From: Trichomonas vaginalis G3 | Lineage: Eukaryota > Parabasalia > Trichomonadida > Trichomonadidae | Reading direction: 5' to 3' | Length of the DNA: 64,000 nt | NCBI RefSeq assembly: GCF_026262505.1 | Contig: NC_067207.1 | Coordinates: forward strand, 9,702,082 to 9,766,081 | Shown: positions 30,536 through 39,323 of the stretch, one piece after another | How the letters are laid out: each line of letters begins with the position of its first letter | How positions within the stretch are numbered: the stretch's first letter is position 1 | Notes under the pieces: model-generated | Seen by the model: the letters and a program-made list of their open reading frames with translations, nothing else | What the model was told of the DNA's origin: nothing | The model's database searches: none | Translations under genes and position numbers: made by a program

Positions 30536-32128
30536 ATGTCTGATCAAGATATTCACCCAAATAGATACATTGAATTGCGAAGTATCTATAAAAACTACAT
30601 CGATTTATATAATGCGTTGTATCAGCTAAAAACAGAAAATGAAGGAGAATTAAACTCAATTTACAAAATGATCAAAACAGAACTGATTGATTCAAAGAAA
30701 TTTCTTCCCCAAGATATCATCAACAATATCTTCAATATCATTCCGTATAATAATCGTTATACAAATTCATATTTTTCTCTTGCCAAACTCATATCTGACG
30801 AATATCGTGTCAAAGAGGTTAAAGAGGTTCCAAATCTCCTGTATTATTATGAACATGGAATTAAATTAGACAAATCTGAAGATTTCGAAAAAATTAAATC
30901 AGAAAATCTTGATATTCATGCAGAAAATACAATTTACCGAGCAATTATGTATAATGACAAAGAAAGATTCATCATATTCACGGAAAGAGAAAAATTTGAT
31001 AAAGATCAAAGACTCATTAGCAATTTGTATCCATATTCAAGCTACCGATATTCATTACTTGAGTTATGTTGTTATCATGGAGCAGTTGATTGTTTCAAGT
31101 TGTTAAGAACTAAATTTAACTCGAAAATAACCGAAACATGTTTACAACTCTCATTTTTAGGAGGAAATCCAGAGATCATGAGTGAATGTTTGAAATATCA
31201 AAAATCAGATAAAAAATGCATGAAATATGCAATTATTTCACACAATATTGATTTTGTTACATTTTTGATGAATGAGTACAATATAGAGATCGATTTAGAA
31301 TATTGTCAATGGTATAAAAATCTTGGATCATTTTTAGTTTATTACGATCAAACCAATAATATCAACAGAAGTTTTGTTGAATCAATAGTTTTCAATATTC
31401 CATCTCTTTGCAAATATTTCCTATCAAATGGTGCAAATATTAATGAACAAGATGGAATTTATAGGACAGCTCTTCATATCGCAGTTTATTTTAACTATAA
31501 GAAATAACAGAACTTCTTCTTTCACATGGTGCAAATATTAATGAACGAGATCTGCGTGGAGATTTCCCTCTTATTACTGCAGCACGTTACAGTAATAAAG
31601 AATTAACCGAACTTCTTATTTTACATGGTGAAAAGATTAATGAAAAAGCTGAAGGTGGGACCATCGCTCTCATTTGTGCAGTAATTAACAATAATAAAGA
31701 AATAGCCGAATTTCTTATTTTACATGGTGCGGATATTAATGGTGAAGATGAATTTGGTTTTTTTGCTCTTCGAATTGCAGCAGAAAAGAATTATAAAGAG
31801 ATGGCTGAATTTCTTCTTTCGCATGGTGCAAATATTAATAAAAAAGGTGTATTAGGAAGTACAGTCCTTATATATGCAGCATATTATAATAGTAAAGAAA
31901 CAGCCGAACTTCTTCTTTCACATGGCGCAAATATCAATGGAAAAGATAAAGATGGAAAAACTGCTCTTCATTATGCAGCAAAAAATAATAGAAAAGAAAC
32001 AGCCGAACTTCTTCTTTCACATGGTGCAAATATAAGCGAAAAAGATAAAAATAGGAAAAACCATTCTTCATCATGCAACATATAAAAACTGTAAAGAAAC
32101 CACTGTAAAAGATGACAAATATACATGA
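30536..32128 (+). pseudogene. ankyrin-repeat protein of the large Trichomonas family, decayed
   Basis: The start is ATG 30536 (MSDQDIHPNRYIEL); an upstream TTG-initiated extension is rejected. The N-terminal ~290 residues are a helical, DUF3447-like region typical of this family. From about 31410 on come at least seven ankyrin repeats of the form E-T/I-AELLLSHGANINEKD-x-x-GKTALHYAA. Two frame changes interrupt it, near 31498 and near 32057; the last frame ends with TGA at 32126-32128. Such proteins are usually cytoplasmic protein-binding scaffolds; partners cannot be inferred. The family has hundreds of members in Trichomonas, and loss of one copy is unsurprising. Confidence 0.8.
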
Positions 32129-32442
32129 AGAAAATATCAAATTTTAGATATTTTAAAGATACTATCTAATAGAAATATAATCTTTCAGATAATTTGAACC
32201 CTCCCAATTTGGAAACGTCAATTTATCAAAACAGTAATTCATTTTCATAAATGTGCTTTCATTACCAAGACACCAAGCGAAAATTATCAAGGTCATTTCA
32301 ATTTTCCTTTCAAAAGTATTCTTATTTTCTTTTTTTGGACTGAAGAATCAATCAAGAATAAAATGCAATAGTTGAATCTTTATTTTTGAATTTCAAAATC
32401 TTGTAGAGTCTCCAGATTTCGAAAAACGTCTCAAAATTTTTC
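32129..32442. other. intergenic region
   Basis: AT-rich spacer between the ankyrin relic and the TTLL gene; it holds the presumed TTLL promoter. I see no clear TCA(+1)Y(T/A) initiator. Confidence 0.5.
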
Positions 32443-34320
32443 ATGAGCGAAGAAGAAGATTTCCCAGAACCACCACCAAAAGTGGTGAAGAAAGAGGAAC
32501 CTAAGAAGATTCCGAAAGGGAAGAAGTACAAGAAGCGCCTTCTTGTTAATCTCGTTCGAACACATTATGACCTAGTTCATCAAGTTTTCGCAGACATGGG
32601 CTGGGAAGAAACTGAATCAGAAGAAAAGTGCACAATGTATTGGACGGATGCAGGAGGATCATCTGAAATATGTTCTTCCCTTCAACCTTTCCAATTTTAC
32701 AATCATTTTCACGCTGTGTGGGCAATCGCCAGAAAAGTCGAAATGCTTCGTAATTACGAAAAGTTACAATCCCAATTACCTGAATTATACACATTTCAAC
32801 CAAAATCTTTCTTATTACCAGGCCAATTCGCTGCCCTTAAGACTTTTATGCTAGCACAGAAGGAAAAACAGACAGAACCAACTACATTCATCGTTAAACC
32901 TGACCGAGGAGCTCAAGGGAGAGGAATTTTCCTTATTCAAGAGCCAGAACAAGCAGAATACTACACAGAATCAGCGGTTGTTCAGCAGTACATACCTCCA
33001 TTCCTCATTGACGGATATAAATTCGATTTAAGATTATACGTTTTAATTACAGCTGTAAGCCCTCTCAGATTGTATTTCCATAACGAGGGAATGGCTCGTT
33101 TCTGTACTGAGCCTTATATAGCTCCTACTTCATCAAATTTATCTAAAGTTTTCGGACATTTGACAAATTACTCATTAAACAAGAAGAACGATCACTTTCA
33201 AAAGAACACAGATCCAAATGATGCTACAAAAGGCAGTAAACGCTCATATTCTTTCGTTTTAGATACAATTAAAAAGATGGGTTTAGATACCAAAGAATTA
33301 CAGCGAAAAATCGATAGAATTATACGTCTTACAATCGCTTCAATACAGCCACGACTCGAACATCAATACAAAGCTACTGTTTCCGTATCAGATGACAAAT
33401 GTCGTTGTTTTGAGATTCTTGGCTTCGATATTCTCCTTGATTCATCACTGGAACCATGGCTTATTGAAGTTAACAACATGCCAAGTCTTTCAACAGATTC
33501 TCCTTTCGATAAAAAACTGAAAGATTCAGTTTTGAAAGGAACTCTTACTATTCTGGACATTCCGAAAGGCTTCAAGCAGATTGTAGCTGATGAAGAAAAG
33601 GCTGTTACTCAAATGAGAATCACAGGAACAACAGAACTCCCAAGATTTAAGATATTCGACCCAGAAAAGGAAAGTGAGATAGCCAAAACAACAAATTGGC
33701 GTCAGATATATCCATTAGCACCAGACGATCCGGAACAAGAAGTCATGGATACAGCAATTAAAGTTGCTAAATCAATGCCGCTTGTTGGACCAATAGAAAC
33801 GACAACAACGAAGGCCAGAAAGGAACACATTGACCAAGGCATCCAAGAAAACGAAAAGAAAGAAAAAGAAGCCCTTCAAAAAAGAGTTTTCGCAAATACC
33901 ATAAAAAGTGACATTTCGAAGCCCGTAAATAAACCTTTGAAAAGTGAAGTTCCCCGGAAAAAGAAATTAATCATCCCTCAATATAAGACACCAGAAAGGA
34001 GGCGTCTTGCGAACATAGCAACAAAGAAGTCATTGTCTTCTTATTTAGCCCAGTTAAATTCAAATTCAATCTTCAAATCAATGAAAGGTACTGCTTTCAA
34101 GATGGAAGAAGAGAAAAACAGAATGGCTGATGTAAGGAGACAGGTGCAATCGGCAGATGACGAAAATATGCTTAGATGTATCATGCAAATGATAAATTAC
34201 AATAATCCACAACCTGAGAGCGCGGATAAGAACCCAGCGAAACCAGCAAAAGGAAAGAAGTATTTTGTTAATGTTTTGAACATAGGACACTTTCCCAATT
34301 GCAATTTCCCTTCAAAATAA
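32443..34320 (+). CDS. tubulin tyrosine ligase-like protein (probable polyglutamylase)
   Basis: A 625-residue protein. After a Lys/Pro/Glu-rich N-terminus the TTL domain covers about residues 30-375: ATP-grasp landmarks are FIVKPDRGAQGRGIFLI (~150), FDLRLYVLI (~193), HLTNYSLNKK (~240), and FEILGFDILLDSSLEPWLIE (322-341), with VNNMPSLSTDSPFD closing the active site. The 250-residue C-terminal tail is basic and helical, of the microtubule-binding type. TTLL enzymes ligate amino acids to tubulin; the motifs and tail resemble glutamylases (TTLL4/6/11/13 class) more than tyrosine ligase, but this is inference. Together with the radial spoke gene it points to flagellar function. The stop codon lies in TAAA, matching the Trichomonas 3'-end signal. 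It looks intact. Confidence 0.9.
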   Translation: MSEEEDFPEPPPKVVKKEEPKKIPKGKKYKKRLLVNLVRTHYDLVHQVFADMGWEETESEEKCTMYWTDAGGSSEICSSLQPFQFYNHFHAVWAIARKVEMLRNYEKLQSQLPELYTFQPKSFLLPGQFAALKTFMLAQKEKQTEPTTFIVKPDRGAQGRGIFLIQEPEQAEYYTESAVVQQYIPPFLIDGYKFDLRLYVLITAVSPLRLYFHNEGMARFCTEPYIAPTSSNLSKVFGHLTNYSLNKKNDHFQKNTDPNDATKGSKRSYSFVLDTIKKMGLDTKELQRKIDRIIRLTIASIQPRLEHQYKATVSVSDDKCRCFEILGFDILLDSSLEPWLIEVNNMPSLSTDSPFDKKLKDSVLKGTLTILDIPKGFKQIVADEEKAVTQMRITGTTELPRFKIFDPEKESEIAKTTNWRQIYPLAPDDPEQEVMDTAIKVAKSMPLVGPIETTTTKARKEHIDQGIQENEKKEKEALQKRVFANTIKSDISKPVNKPLKSEVPRKKKLIIPQYKTPERRRLANIATKKSLSSYLAQLNSNSIFKSMKGTAFKMEEEKNRMADVRRQVQSADDENMLRCIMQMINYNNPQPESADKNPAKPAKGKKYFVNVLNIGHFPNCNFPSK

Positions 34321-35026
34321 AATGTTTGTATTTTTATTATGTTTTTATTTAAAATCACATATCGTATTCGAATTTTTAGTAGATAAAACATGAAATTGTA
34401 ACGCCTGTGCTTTATTTCATTGATCACTAATGATTTTCGATTATCATGTTTTGGTAGATAAGATAACTTGAGTTGAATTCCAATGAGCTAACATATGTGT
34501 TGATAAAGGAATCATATAATCTTGATTTATCGATACATTTCTATGTCGTCAATATTTTTCTTTGTATTTAGAAGAATCTCCATCATTGTTGACATTAGAT
34601 AATAGTTAGCCAGGAAATGGAATGGGTGCAAAGCCATTATTTCTTTTATTAAAAATTATGTCGCGCCGGAGAGACTCAACAAAAGGAAATGTAATGATTT
34701 TGACTATGAAATTATAATATCACATTCATATACTTACTATCCATTACAAATAAAATTGGTTAATTCCGATGTTTCAAATCAATTTCAAAAAATTGTGAAT
34801 GGTCGCAATTATTTTTTCAAATCATCTTCATTTTTAAAGCGTATACAATTTCAAGAACCGAACTACTATAAAATCTTTTTGCCAATTTATGGCCCTCTCA
34901 ATAATAACCTTCTCAAAAGGTGTATATTCAATTTTGATAAAACAAAAATCATTGGTTAGTCAGTGACTATTATCATATCTGAATACTTATAGAACAATTT
35001 TTAGTAAAATCTAACGATGCGTAATT
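34321..35026. other. host intergenic region with an open relic
   Basis: It contains an open frame at 34606-34959 (listed separately) and AT-rich sequence up to the left end of Polinton 2. Confidence 0.5.
34606..34959 (+). pseudogene. possible coding relic, family unknown
   Basis: A 117-codon open frame without a start (first ATG 34756) encodes a balanced sequence (FIKNYVAPERLNKRKCNDFD; FLPIYGPLNNNLLKRCIFNF). Composition is unlike noise, but no domain is recognised. It may be a fragment of a decayed host gene. Confidence 0.25.
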
Positions 35027-35063
35027 AGTAGTATATGATGAAGGGTTTAGTGACGTTTTTTGT

Positions 35064-35145
35064 AACCGTAAGAATTCATGCAATATCGAGCGATTTTGTA
35101 TCATTTTTTAACATATGAAGTAAAAAATGTATGATTCTTACGGTT
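35064..35145. repeat. nested palindrome in the Polinton 2 left end
   Basis: Outer arms AACCGTAAGAATTCAT and ATGATTCTTACGGTT and inner arms CATTTTTTA and TAAAAAATG form an 82-bp hairpin. It has no counterpart in Polinton 1, where the TIR continues directly. Confidence 0.6.
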
Positions 35146-35280
35146 TTTATTCTTACGTTTTTGAATAAATCAAGATTTAAAAAATTTTCAAAATTGTAAG
35201 ACATTTACACTCAGCCCATACATAATGAAATAAATCATTAAAAAATTAACATTAATTTTAAAAGAAGCTATATAAAGATG

Positions 35281-35753
35281 ATGTCAGATATTCCGCGATT
35301 AATTAAACATTGTTTAAATCCTGAATGGAATCAATGGAGTCATAATCAAAGACCTCATAAACGAGTAAAAGAAATTAGAAATTCATGTCTTACATTTTTG
35401 AATAACTGAAGGTGTCACTACGTCACCATGTGTCACCTGGTTAATTAACTTCTCTTAAAAATGATGACAACATGACATTTTGACAACAGGTACGAAAGGA
35501 GGAAGGCATTTATGTCTTACATTTTTGAATAATTTATTTTTTAAATTCATGACTGTGAATCAAGTAGACGTTTATAAAGGTAAGTTTAATATTAAACCTA
35601 TTGTTTTTGCATTTAATGATAAATTAATCGAAAATTGGGAATTAATTCCGGATAAATGGTTTAAACAACAAAACCACCTCACTAAAGTTCTTTGTAGATT
35701 AATGATTAAAACTGAGGAAAAAGAAATTTGATGAGTTCAACATAGAACTTTAA
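35281..35753 (+). pseudogene. TIR-encoded protein relic of Polinton 2
   Basis: The first part repeats MMSDIPRLIKHCLNPEWN and the last part ends FDEFNIEL as in Polinton 1. A repeat copy (about 35395-35485) and a short frame from 35549 (MTVNQVDVYKGKFNIKP) lie between. Heavily rearranged; not a gene now. Confidence 0.5.
35395..35485 (+). repeat. fifth copy of the 110-bp repeat
   Basis: AACTGAAGGTGTCACTACGT through ATGACATTTTGACAACAGG. It sits in the TIR gene relic, close to an element end rather than beside a primase gene. Confidence 0.65.
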
Positions 35754-35757
35754 GAAA

Positions 35758-36102
35758 CTAATGATTATTTGAATTTATGATATCAATTATTTGATTCATT
35801 CTTTCTTCAATCTCTTCTATTCTTTTTGTTAAATCATCAAATTTCATTAATGAGGTGATTCTTGATTGAGGAATAGATTTCAAACCAATCACTCCTTTTA
35901 TTTTTGAAATTTTGAATCCATCAACTTTAAACATTTTATTCAATTTACATGTTGTCAATTCTTCAAATAATTTTTTATTATTAGCATAATAGTCATTAAA
36001 TTCTTCAACAGATGAAAAAATTTTTATTTCAGTAATTGGTTTAACAACGTTTATTTTTTGTTGAACATTTTCACTTTCATTTATTTTTAAAATCGGTTTC
36101 AT
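35758..36102 (-). CDS. small coiled-coil element protein, Polinton 2 copy
   Basis: 114 residues; counterpart of 13873-14241, with a shorter acidic N-terminal stretch and otherwise nearly identical. Frame conservation between two copies supports coding. Confidence 0.65.
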   Translation of the reverse strand: MKPILKINESENVQQKINVVKPITEIKIFSSVEEFNDYYANNKKLFEELTTCKLNKMFKVDGFKISKIKGVIGLKSIPQSRITSLMKFDDLTKRIEEIEERMNQIIDIINSNNH

Positions 36103-36169
36103 TTATCATTAAATAAAAATTAGAATATAAGTGATGAAATATATTTTTTTAATTAATATTAAATCAGAA

Positions 36170-36406
36170 ATGGCGGCAGGATTCTTTAAAAAATTATGGG
36201 ATGGAATTAAGAAAGCTGCGGGTTGGGTTTATAAAAAGATTATTAAACCCGTTGCAAACTTTTTGGCACCAGTAGCGAAAACGGCAGGAACTATCATAGG
36301 TGGAGTATTAGGTACTAAAGCAGGTAATCCGGCGATGGGAGCACAAGCAGGTAACGCAATTGGTGGAATAGCTGAAGGAATACTTAATAAAATAGGAGGT
36401 AAATAG
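36170..36406 (+). CDS. small Gly/Ala-rich amphipathic protein, whole copy
   Basis: 78 residues: MAAGFFKKLWDGIKKAAGW, then VYKKIIKPVANFLAPVAK and a Gly/Ala-rich hydrophobic C-terminus (GTIIGGVLGTKAGNPAMG). The start is ATG 36170; a longer frame from 36131 has no leader motif. It is the whole counterpart of 14309-14543. Membrane-active or core virion role inferred from composition. Confidence 0.6.
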   Translation: MAAGFFKKLWDGIKKAAGWVYKKIIKPVANFLAPVAKTAGTIIGGVLGTKAGNPAMGAQAGNAIGGIAEGILNKIGGK

Positions 36407-36430
36407 TGGAAAAATAAATAAATATTATTT

Positions 36431-36646
36431 TTATCTTAGTATCGGTTGTAGTCTTTGATAAACTTTTTCTCCTTTATTTAAAACTTCTCTTATTGAGGCA
36501 GCTTTCGGTGTTATTGATTTAGCAACGTCACTAATTGCTTCTTTATTCTTAAATATCCAATTTGCCCCCTTCTTCAATGTTTCCCAAACTTTACTCGCTC
36601 CTCTTTTTACTCTATTCCACAGTTTCTTAAATATACCTGCAGCCAT
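36431..36646 (-). CDS. small basic amphipathic protein, Polinton 2 copy
   Basis: 71 residues beginning MAAGIFKKLWNRVKRG; a few substitutions from the Polinton 1 copy. See 14573-14788. Confidence 0.6.
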   Translation of the reverse strand: MAAGIFKKLWNRVKRGASKVWETLKKGANWIFKNKEAISDVAKSITPKAASIREVLNKGEKVYQRLQPILR

Positions 36647-36715
36647 AGTTGATTATTTCATTAAAATTAAAAATTCATTTTCATCTTTTAATTTTGATTT
36701 TTTATTTATTAATAA

Positions 36716-37668
36716 ATGACGACTAACTATTTAGTGCCAAACACCAAACCGATTAATGGAAATGTGTTTCATTCATTCGAAAAGATAAATGAAATATTCG
36801 CAAAGAATGACGGTAGAAGATATTATAGAGAACTTGAAAGTTCATGCTATGACTCTGATGCTCCATATTTTGATGATAAACAAACTCATTTAAGAATTAC
36901 AAATCCGGCTCATGATGTGAACCAATTAGGTGACACATATATTAAACGCAAAGTTAAAGCAACTCTAGTTTCAAATAAAGCTTTCACATGTGATGCCGCT
37001 TTTAAATGCATGCGTTTATTCGTTGGTTACAAATCATCAAATCAAAGCTTTAAACAATTAGAAGTAGAAACTGAAAGAGGTGATGCCGGTTATCTTCAGA
37101 TGGATTGCGCCCGTGAATCTTTCGCATTTGCAACATATAAACCAAAATCAGAAAGGAAAGTTAAAAAGTTTGTTCATTCGTTATATAATAATGTTCAAAA
37201 ATATGATAACTCAGTATGTGGTAAATATATTGACCCTTCAGAAGTTTTCAAGAAAGCAAATGAAGAAGTTGATATCACTTTTGATATGATTATTCCAGTA
37301 AATGATTTGTTAGCATTTCAGGCGTTCGATGATTATCCTAAATCATTTGGTGATATCATTCTTAAATATTATGTTTTCAGGGATACTTTAGTATTTTGTC
37401 AGGTTGACCCGTTAAGAGTTGCTGATTTACAAAATTACGTTTATGAAAAGATAACTGATGAAAATTATGAAAAGATTATGAATCATGTTTATAAATATGA
37501 TCGCAAATTCCAACAAATCGGACTTCCTGCCAAATTAATTACAAGCTTAGCCGCTACATCTGCTGACGCAACAGTTGATGACGTTATTATTTCATGCACA
37601 AAGATGGAAGTTTTAGAGGATAAATGCATTACACCAGGATACGGTTTAATTGAAGAATCAGTTAAAGC
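36716..37668 (+). pseudogene. capsid-like gene, 5' part, interrupted by Polinton 3
   Basis: The first ~317 codons of the same capsid-like protein as 14858-16497. The coding sequence stops matching exactly at the Polinton 3 boundary and resumes at 60988. The flanking AAAGC (or TAAAGC) is duplicated, confirming insertion by integrase rather than rearrangement. Confidence 0.8.
37663..37668. repeat. target site duplication of Polinton 3, left
   Basis: TAAAGC, repeated at 60987-60992; the T is ambiguous with the terminus, so the duplication is 5 or 6 bp. The uninterrupted site in Polinton 1 is GTTAAAGCAATACC near 15810. Confidence 0.8.
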
Positions 37669-37925
37669 AGTTAGTATCCCTAACTTGGGTACTGTGGCAC
37701 TGCGCGCCTCCGTACACAACTTAACGGTTTTGACACTTTACGAAACCGATAACGTATATTTTACAACACAAACACAAACACCAACTTAACCTTAAATATT
37801 TACAAAACCATCTGATACATAAACGACTTCACTAACGACTTCACTAACGAATTCCCTACCGTCCTCACTAAATAAAAATAACCTTATTTTTATTTTTTTT
37901 AAATTTTTTATTTCATTACAAAGAC

Positions 37926-38360
37926 ATGTCCGACTACATTTACTATGACTCTTTCCCAGAACGTTTCCGTGAACTATTCAAAACTCAAGTAAAACTGAGA
38001 AACATGCATTTTAACAAAGACAGACCCATTGACGATGAAAGAAACCCTGAATATATTACAATCCCTTATGACGCAAAGTTCATTGCATACATTCCTTATG
38101 GTCGCAGAGGAACGAAAACTATTTCAACAAAGAACAAAAATTATTTCTGGAGCGATGAAGAAAATTGCCTTATCTACATAAATGCATACTTAAATAAAGC
38201 TACATATTGTACAAAAGAAGGTTGGACTGGATTTGAGCTCTACATATACGACGACGATGGAAACAGACGTTGTGTATACCCATACGATAATATGTACCAT
38301 TGTTTTCATCAAGCATTAAACGAATACATAGTCAGTAAGGGTCTCATTCCTGCTGAGTAG
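37926..38360 (+). CDS. TIR-encoded protein of Polinton 3, left copy
   Basis: 144 residues starting MSDYIYYDSFPERFREL, rich in Tyr and charged residues (YDAKFIAYIPYGRRGTK; FELYIYDDDGNRRCVYPYD). Compact and soluble-looking, no membrane segment. It is duplicated exactly at 60292-60726. Family unknown. It follows a near-palindromic leader (AAAAATAACCTTATTTTTAT). Confidence 0.7.
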   Translation: MSDYIYYDSFPERFRELFKTQVKLRNMHFNKDRPIDDERNPEYITIPYDAKFIAYIPYGRRGTKTISTKNKNYFWSDEENCLIYINAYLNKATYCTKEGWTGFELYIYDDDGNRRCVYPYDNMYHCFHQALNEYIVSKGLIPAE

Positions 38361-38485
38361 AAATGTTATATTTTTGTTCCCACATTTATTTAAAAATTAA
38401 TGATATCACCATCCTCACACGTATGAAAACATAGCGCAAAAATAAATTTAGGTGAAGTGGTGAAATCTCACCTCTTTTTTCACCT

Positions 38486-38515
38486 AGCCGCTTTGCGGCT
38501 CTGACCCTTTGGGTC
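38486..38515. repeat. paired mini-hairpin (TIR left)
   Basis: AGCCGC-ttt-GCGGCT followed by GACCC-ttt-GGGTC. It directly follows the GGTGA/TCACC hairpin at 38450-38485. Confidence 0.75.
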
Positions 38516-38543
38516 TCTTTTTTCACCCGTTGAATTCATTGCT

Positions 38544-38795
38544 TTATAACTCTCTGTCGTCTGCTTTCTCCAACTCTTCTAACTTCTTCTTAAGTTCAGC
38601 AATGTTGTCCTCATGAAGTTTAATCTTCCTTAATATACCTTCTTTATCTAATGGTTGCTTTATCTTTCTAAACTGAACTCTACCATCCTTCATAGTATGA
38701 ACGTAAAAACCTTCTGGAATAGTTCCTGATTTAATGTATTCTACCAAAAATTTTTGTTTCATTGCTTCAGTGACTTTAGTCGTCATTTCAATCAA
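38544..38795 (-). CDS. small element protein with FYV-KDG motif
   Basis: 83 residues (or 80 from MTTKV) with EGFYVHTMKDGRVQFRKIKQ and a C-terminal coiled coil (LHEDNIAELKKKLEELE). The central motif recurs in 40926-41360. A perfect 18-bp palindrome AAAAATAACGTTATTTTT lies just upstream (38817-38834). Confidence 0.6.
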   Translation of the reverse strand: MIEMTTKVTEAMKQKFLVEYIKSGTIPEGFYVHTMKDGRVQFRKIKQPLDKEGILRKIKLHEDNIAELKKKLEELEKADDREL

Positions 38796-38834
38796 ATAAA
38801 AATTTTAATATTAAATAAAAATAACGTTATTTTT

Positions 38835-39293
38835 TCAGTAAGGAAACGCAGGAGTTTTACGATTTATTTGAGGAGTAGGTTCTGGTTTAAATGTTGGAGT
38901 CGGTTTTGGAGTTGACTTTTGAACAGGAGTTTGTACTTCCATAGGTTCAGGAGTCATTGAAGGTGTTGTTTGTGAAGGCGTTGGTTTTGGCGAATGTGTT
39001 GGAGTTTGTTTAACTTCAGCTACTTCAGTATTATTTATAACATTTGCTTTATTTCTTTTCAACATCATAACTGCTCCTGCTGTAGCTAGCAAACCTAGTG
39101 GGAGACCATATCTTATATAAGGACTTGACCAAATGCTATTTTTGACAGGAGCTGGTGGAACACCTAACCTTGGTGAAACTGCTCTTTGCCATTGTGCAGC
39201 TCGTAAGAAATATTCAATAGGTGCTCCATAATCGTTTGGTAAAGTTTGTTTCACAGATGGTGAAGGTTCACGAGAGCTTGATGAAGAACTCAT
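38835..39293 (-). CDS. single-span membrane protein with Pro/Thr-rich tail
   Basis: 152 residues: Ser-rich start, a central hydrophobic span (YGLPLGLLATAGAVMML, about residues 75-91) followed by KRNK (stop-transfer type), and a C-terminal Thr/Pro/Glu-rich stalk with repeated PTPS/PKPTP units. It lies directly downstream of the capsid-like gene on the same strand; an internal membrane or minor virion protein is plausible. No family recognised. Confidence 0.55.
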   Translation of the reverse strand: MSSSSSSREPSPSVKQTLPNDYGAPIEYFLRAAQWQRAVSPRLGVPPAPVKNSIWSSPYIRYGLPLGLLATAGAVMMLKRNKANVINNTEVAEVKQTPTHSPKPTPSQTTPSMTPEPMEVQTPVQKSTPKPTPTFKPEPTPQINRKTPAFPY

Positions 39294-39323
39294 TTATAAG
39301 CTTTAAAAATAAACGTTCATCAT

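Larger units (their letters stand above)
37669..38555 (+). repeat. Polinton 3 left terminal inverted repeat
   Basis: 887 bp; it contains a whole 144-codon gene, a GGTGA/TCACC hairpin and a paired mini-hairpin. Its inner edge is at ...ATAACTCTCT. Confidence 0.9.

Noticed and set aside
37669-37800. Assembly join as explanation of the Polinton 2/3 boundary
   Set aside because: Both boundaries show matching termini and a 5-6 bp duplication of the interrupted gene, as expected for real integration; a join would not create this.
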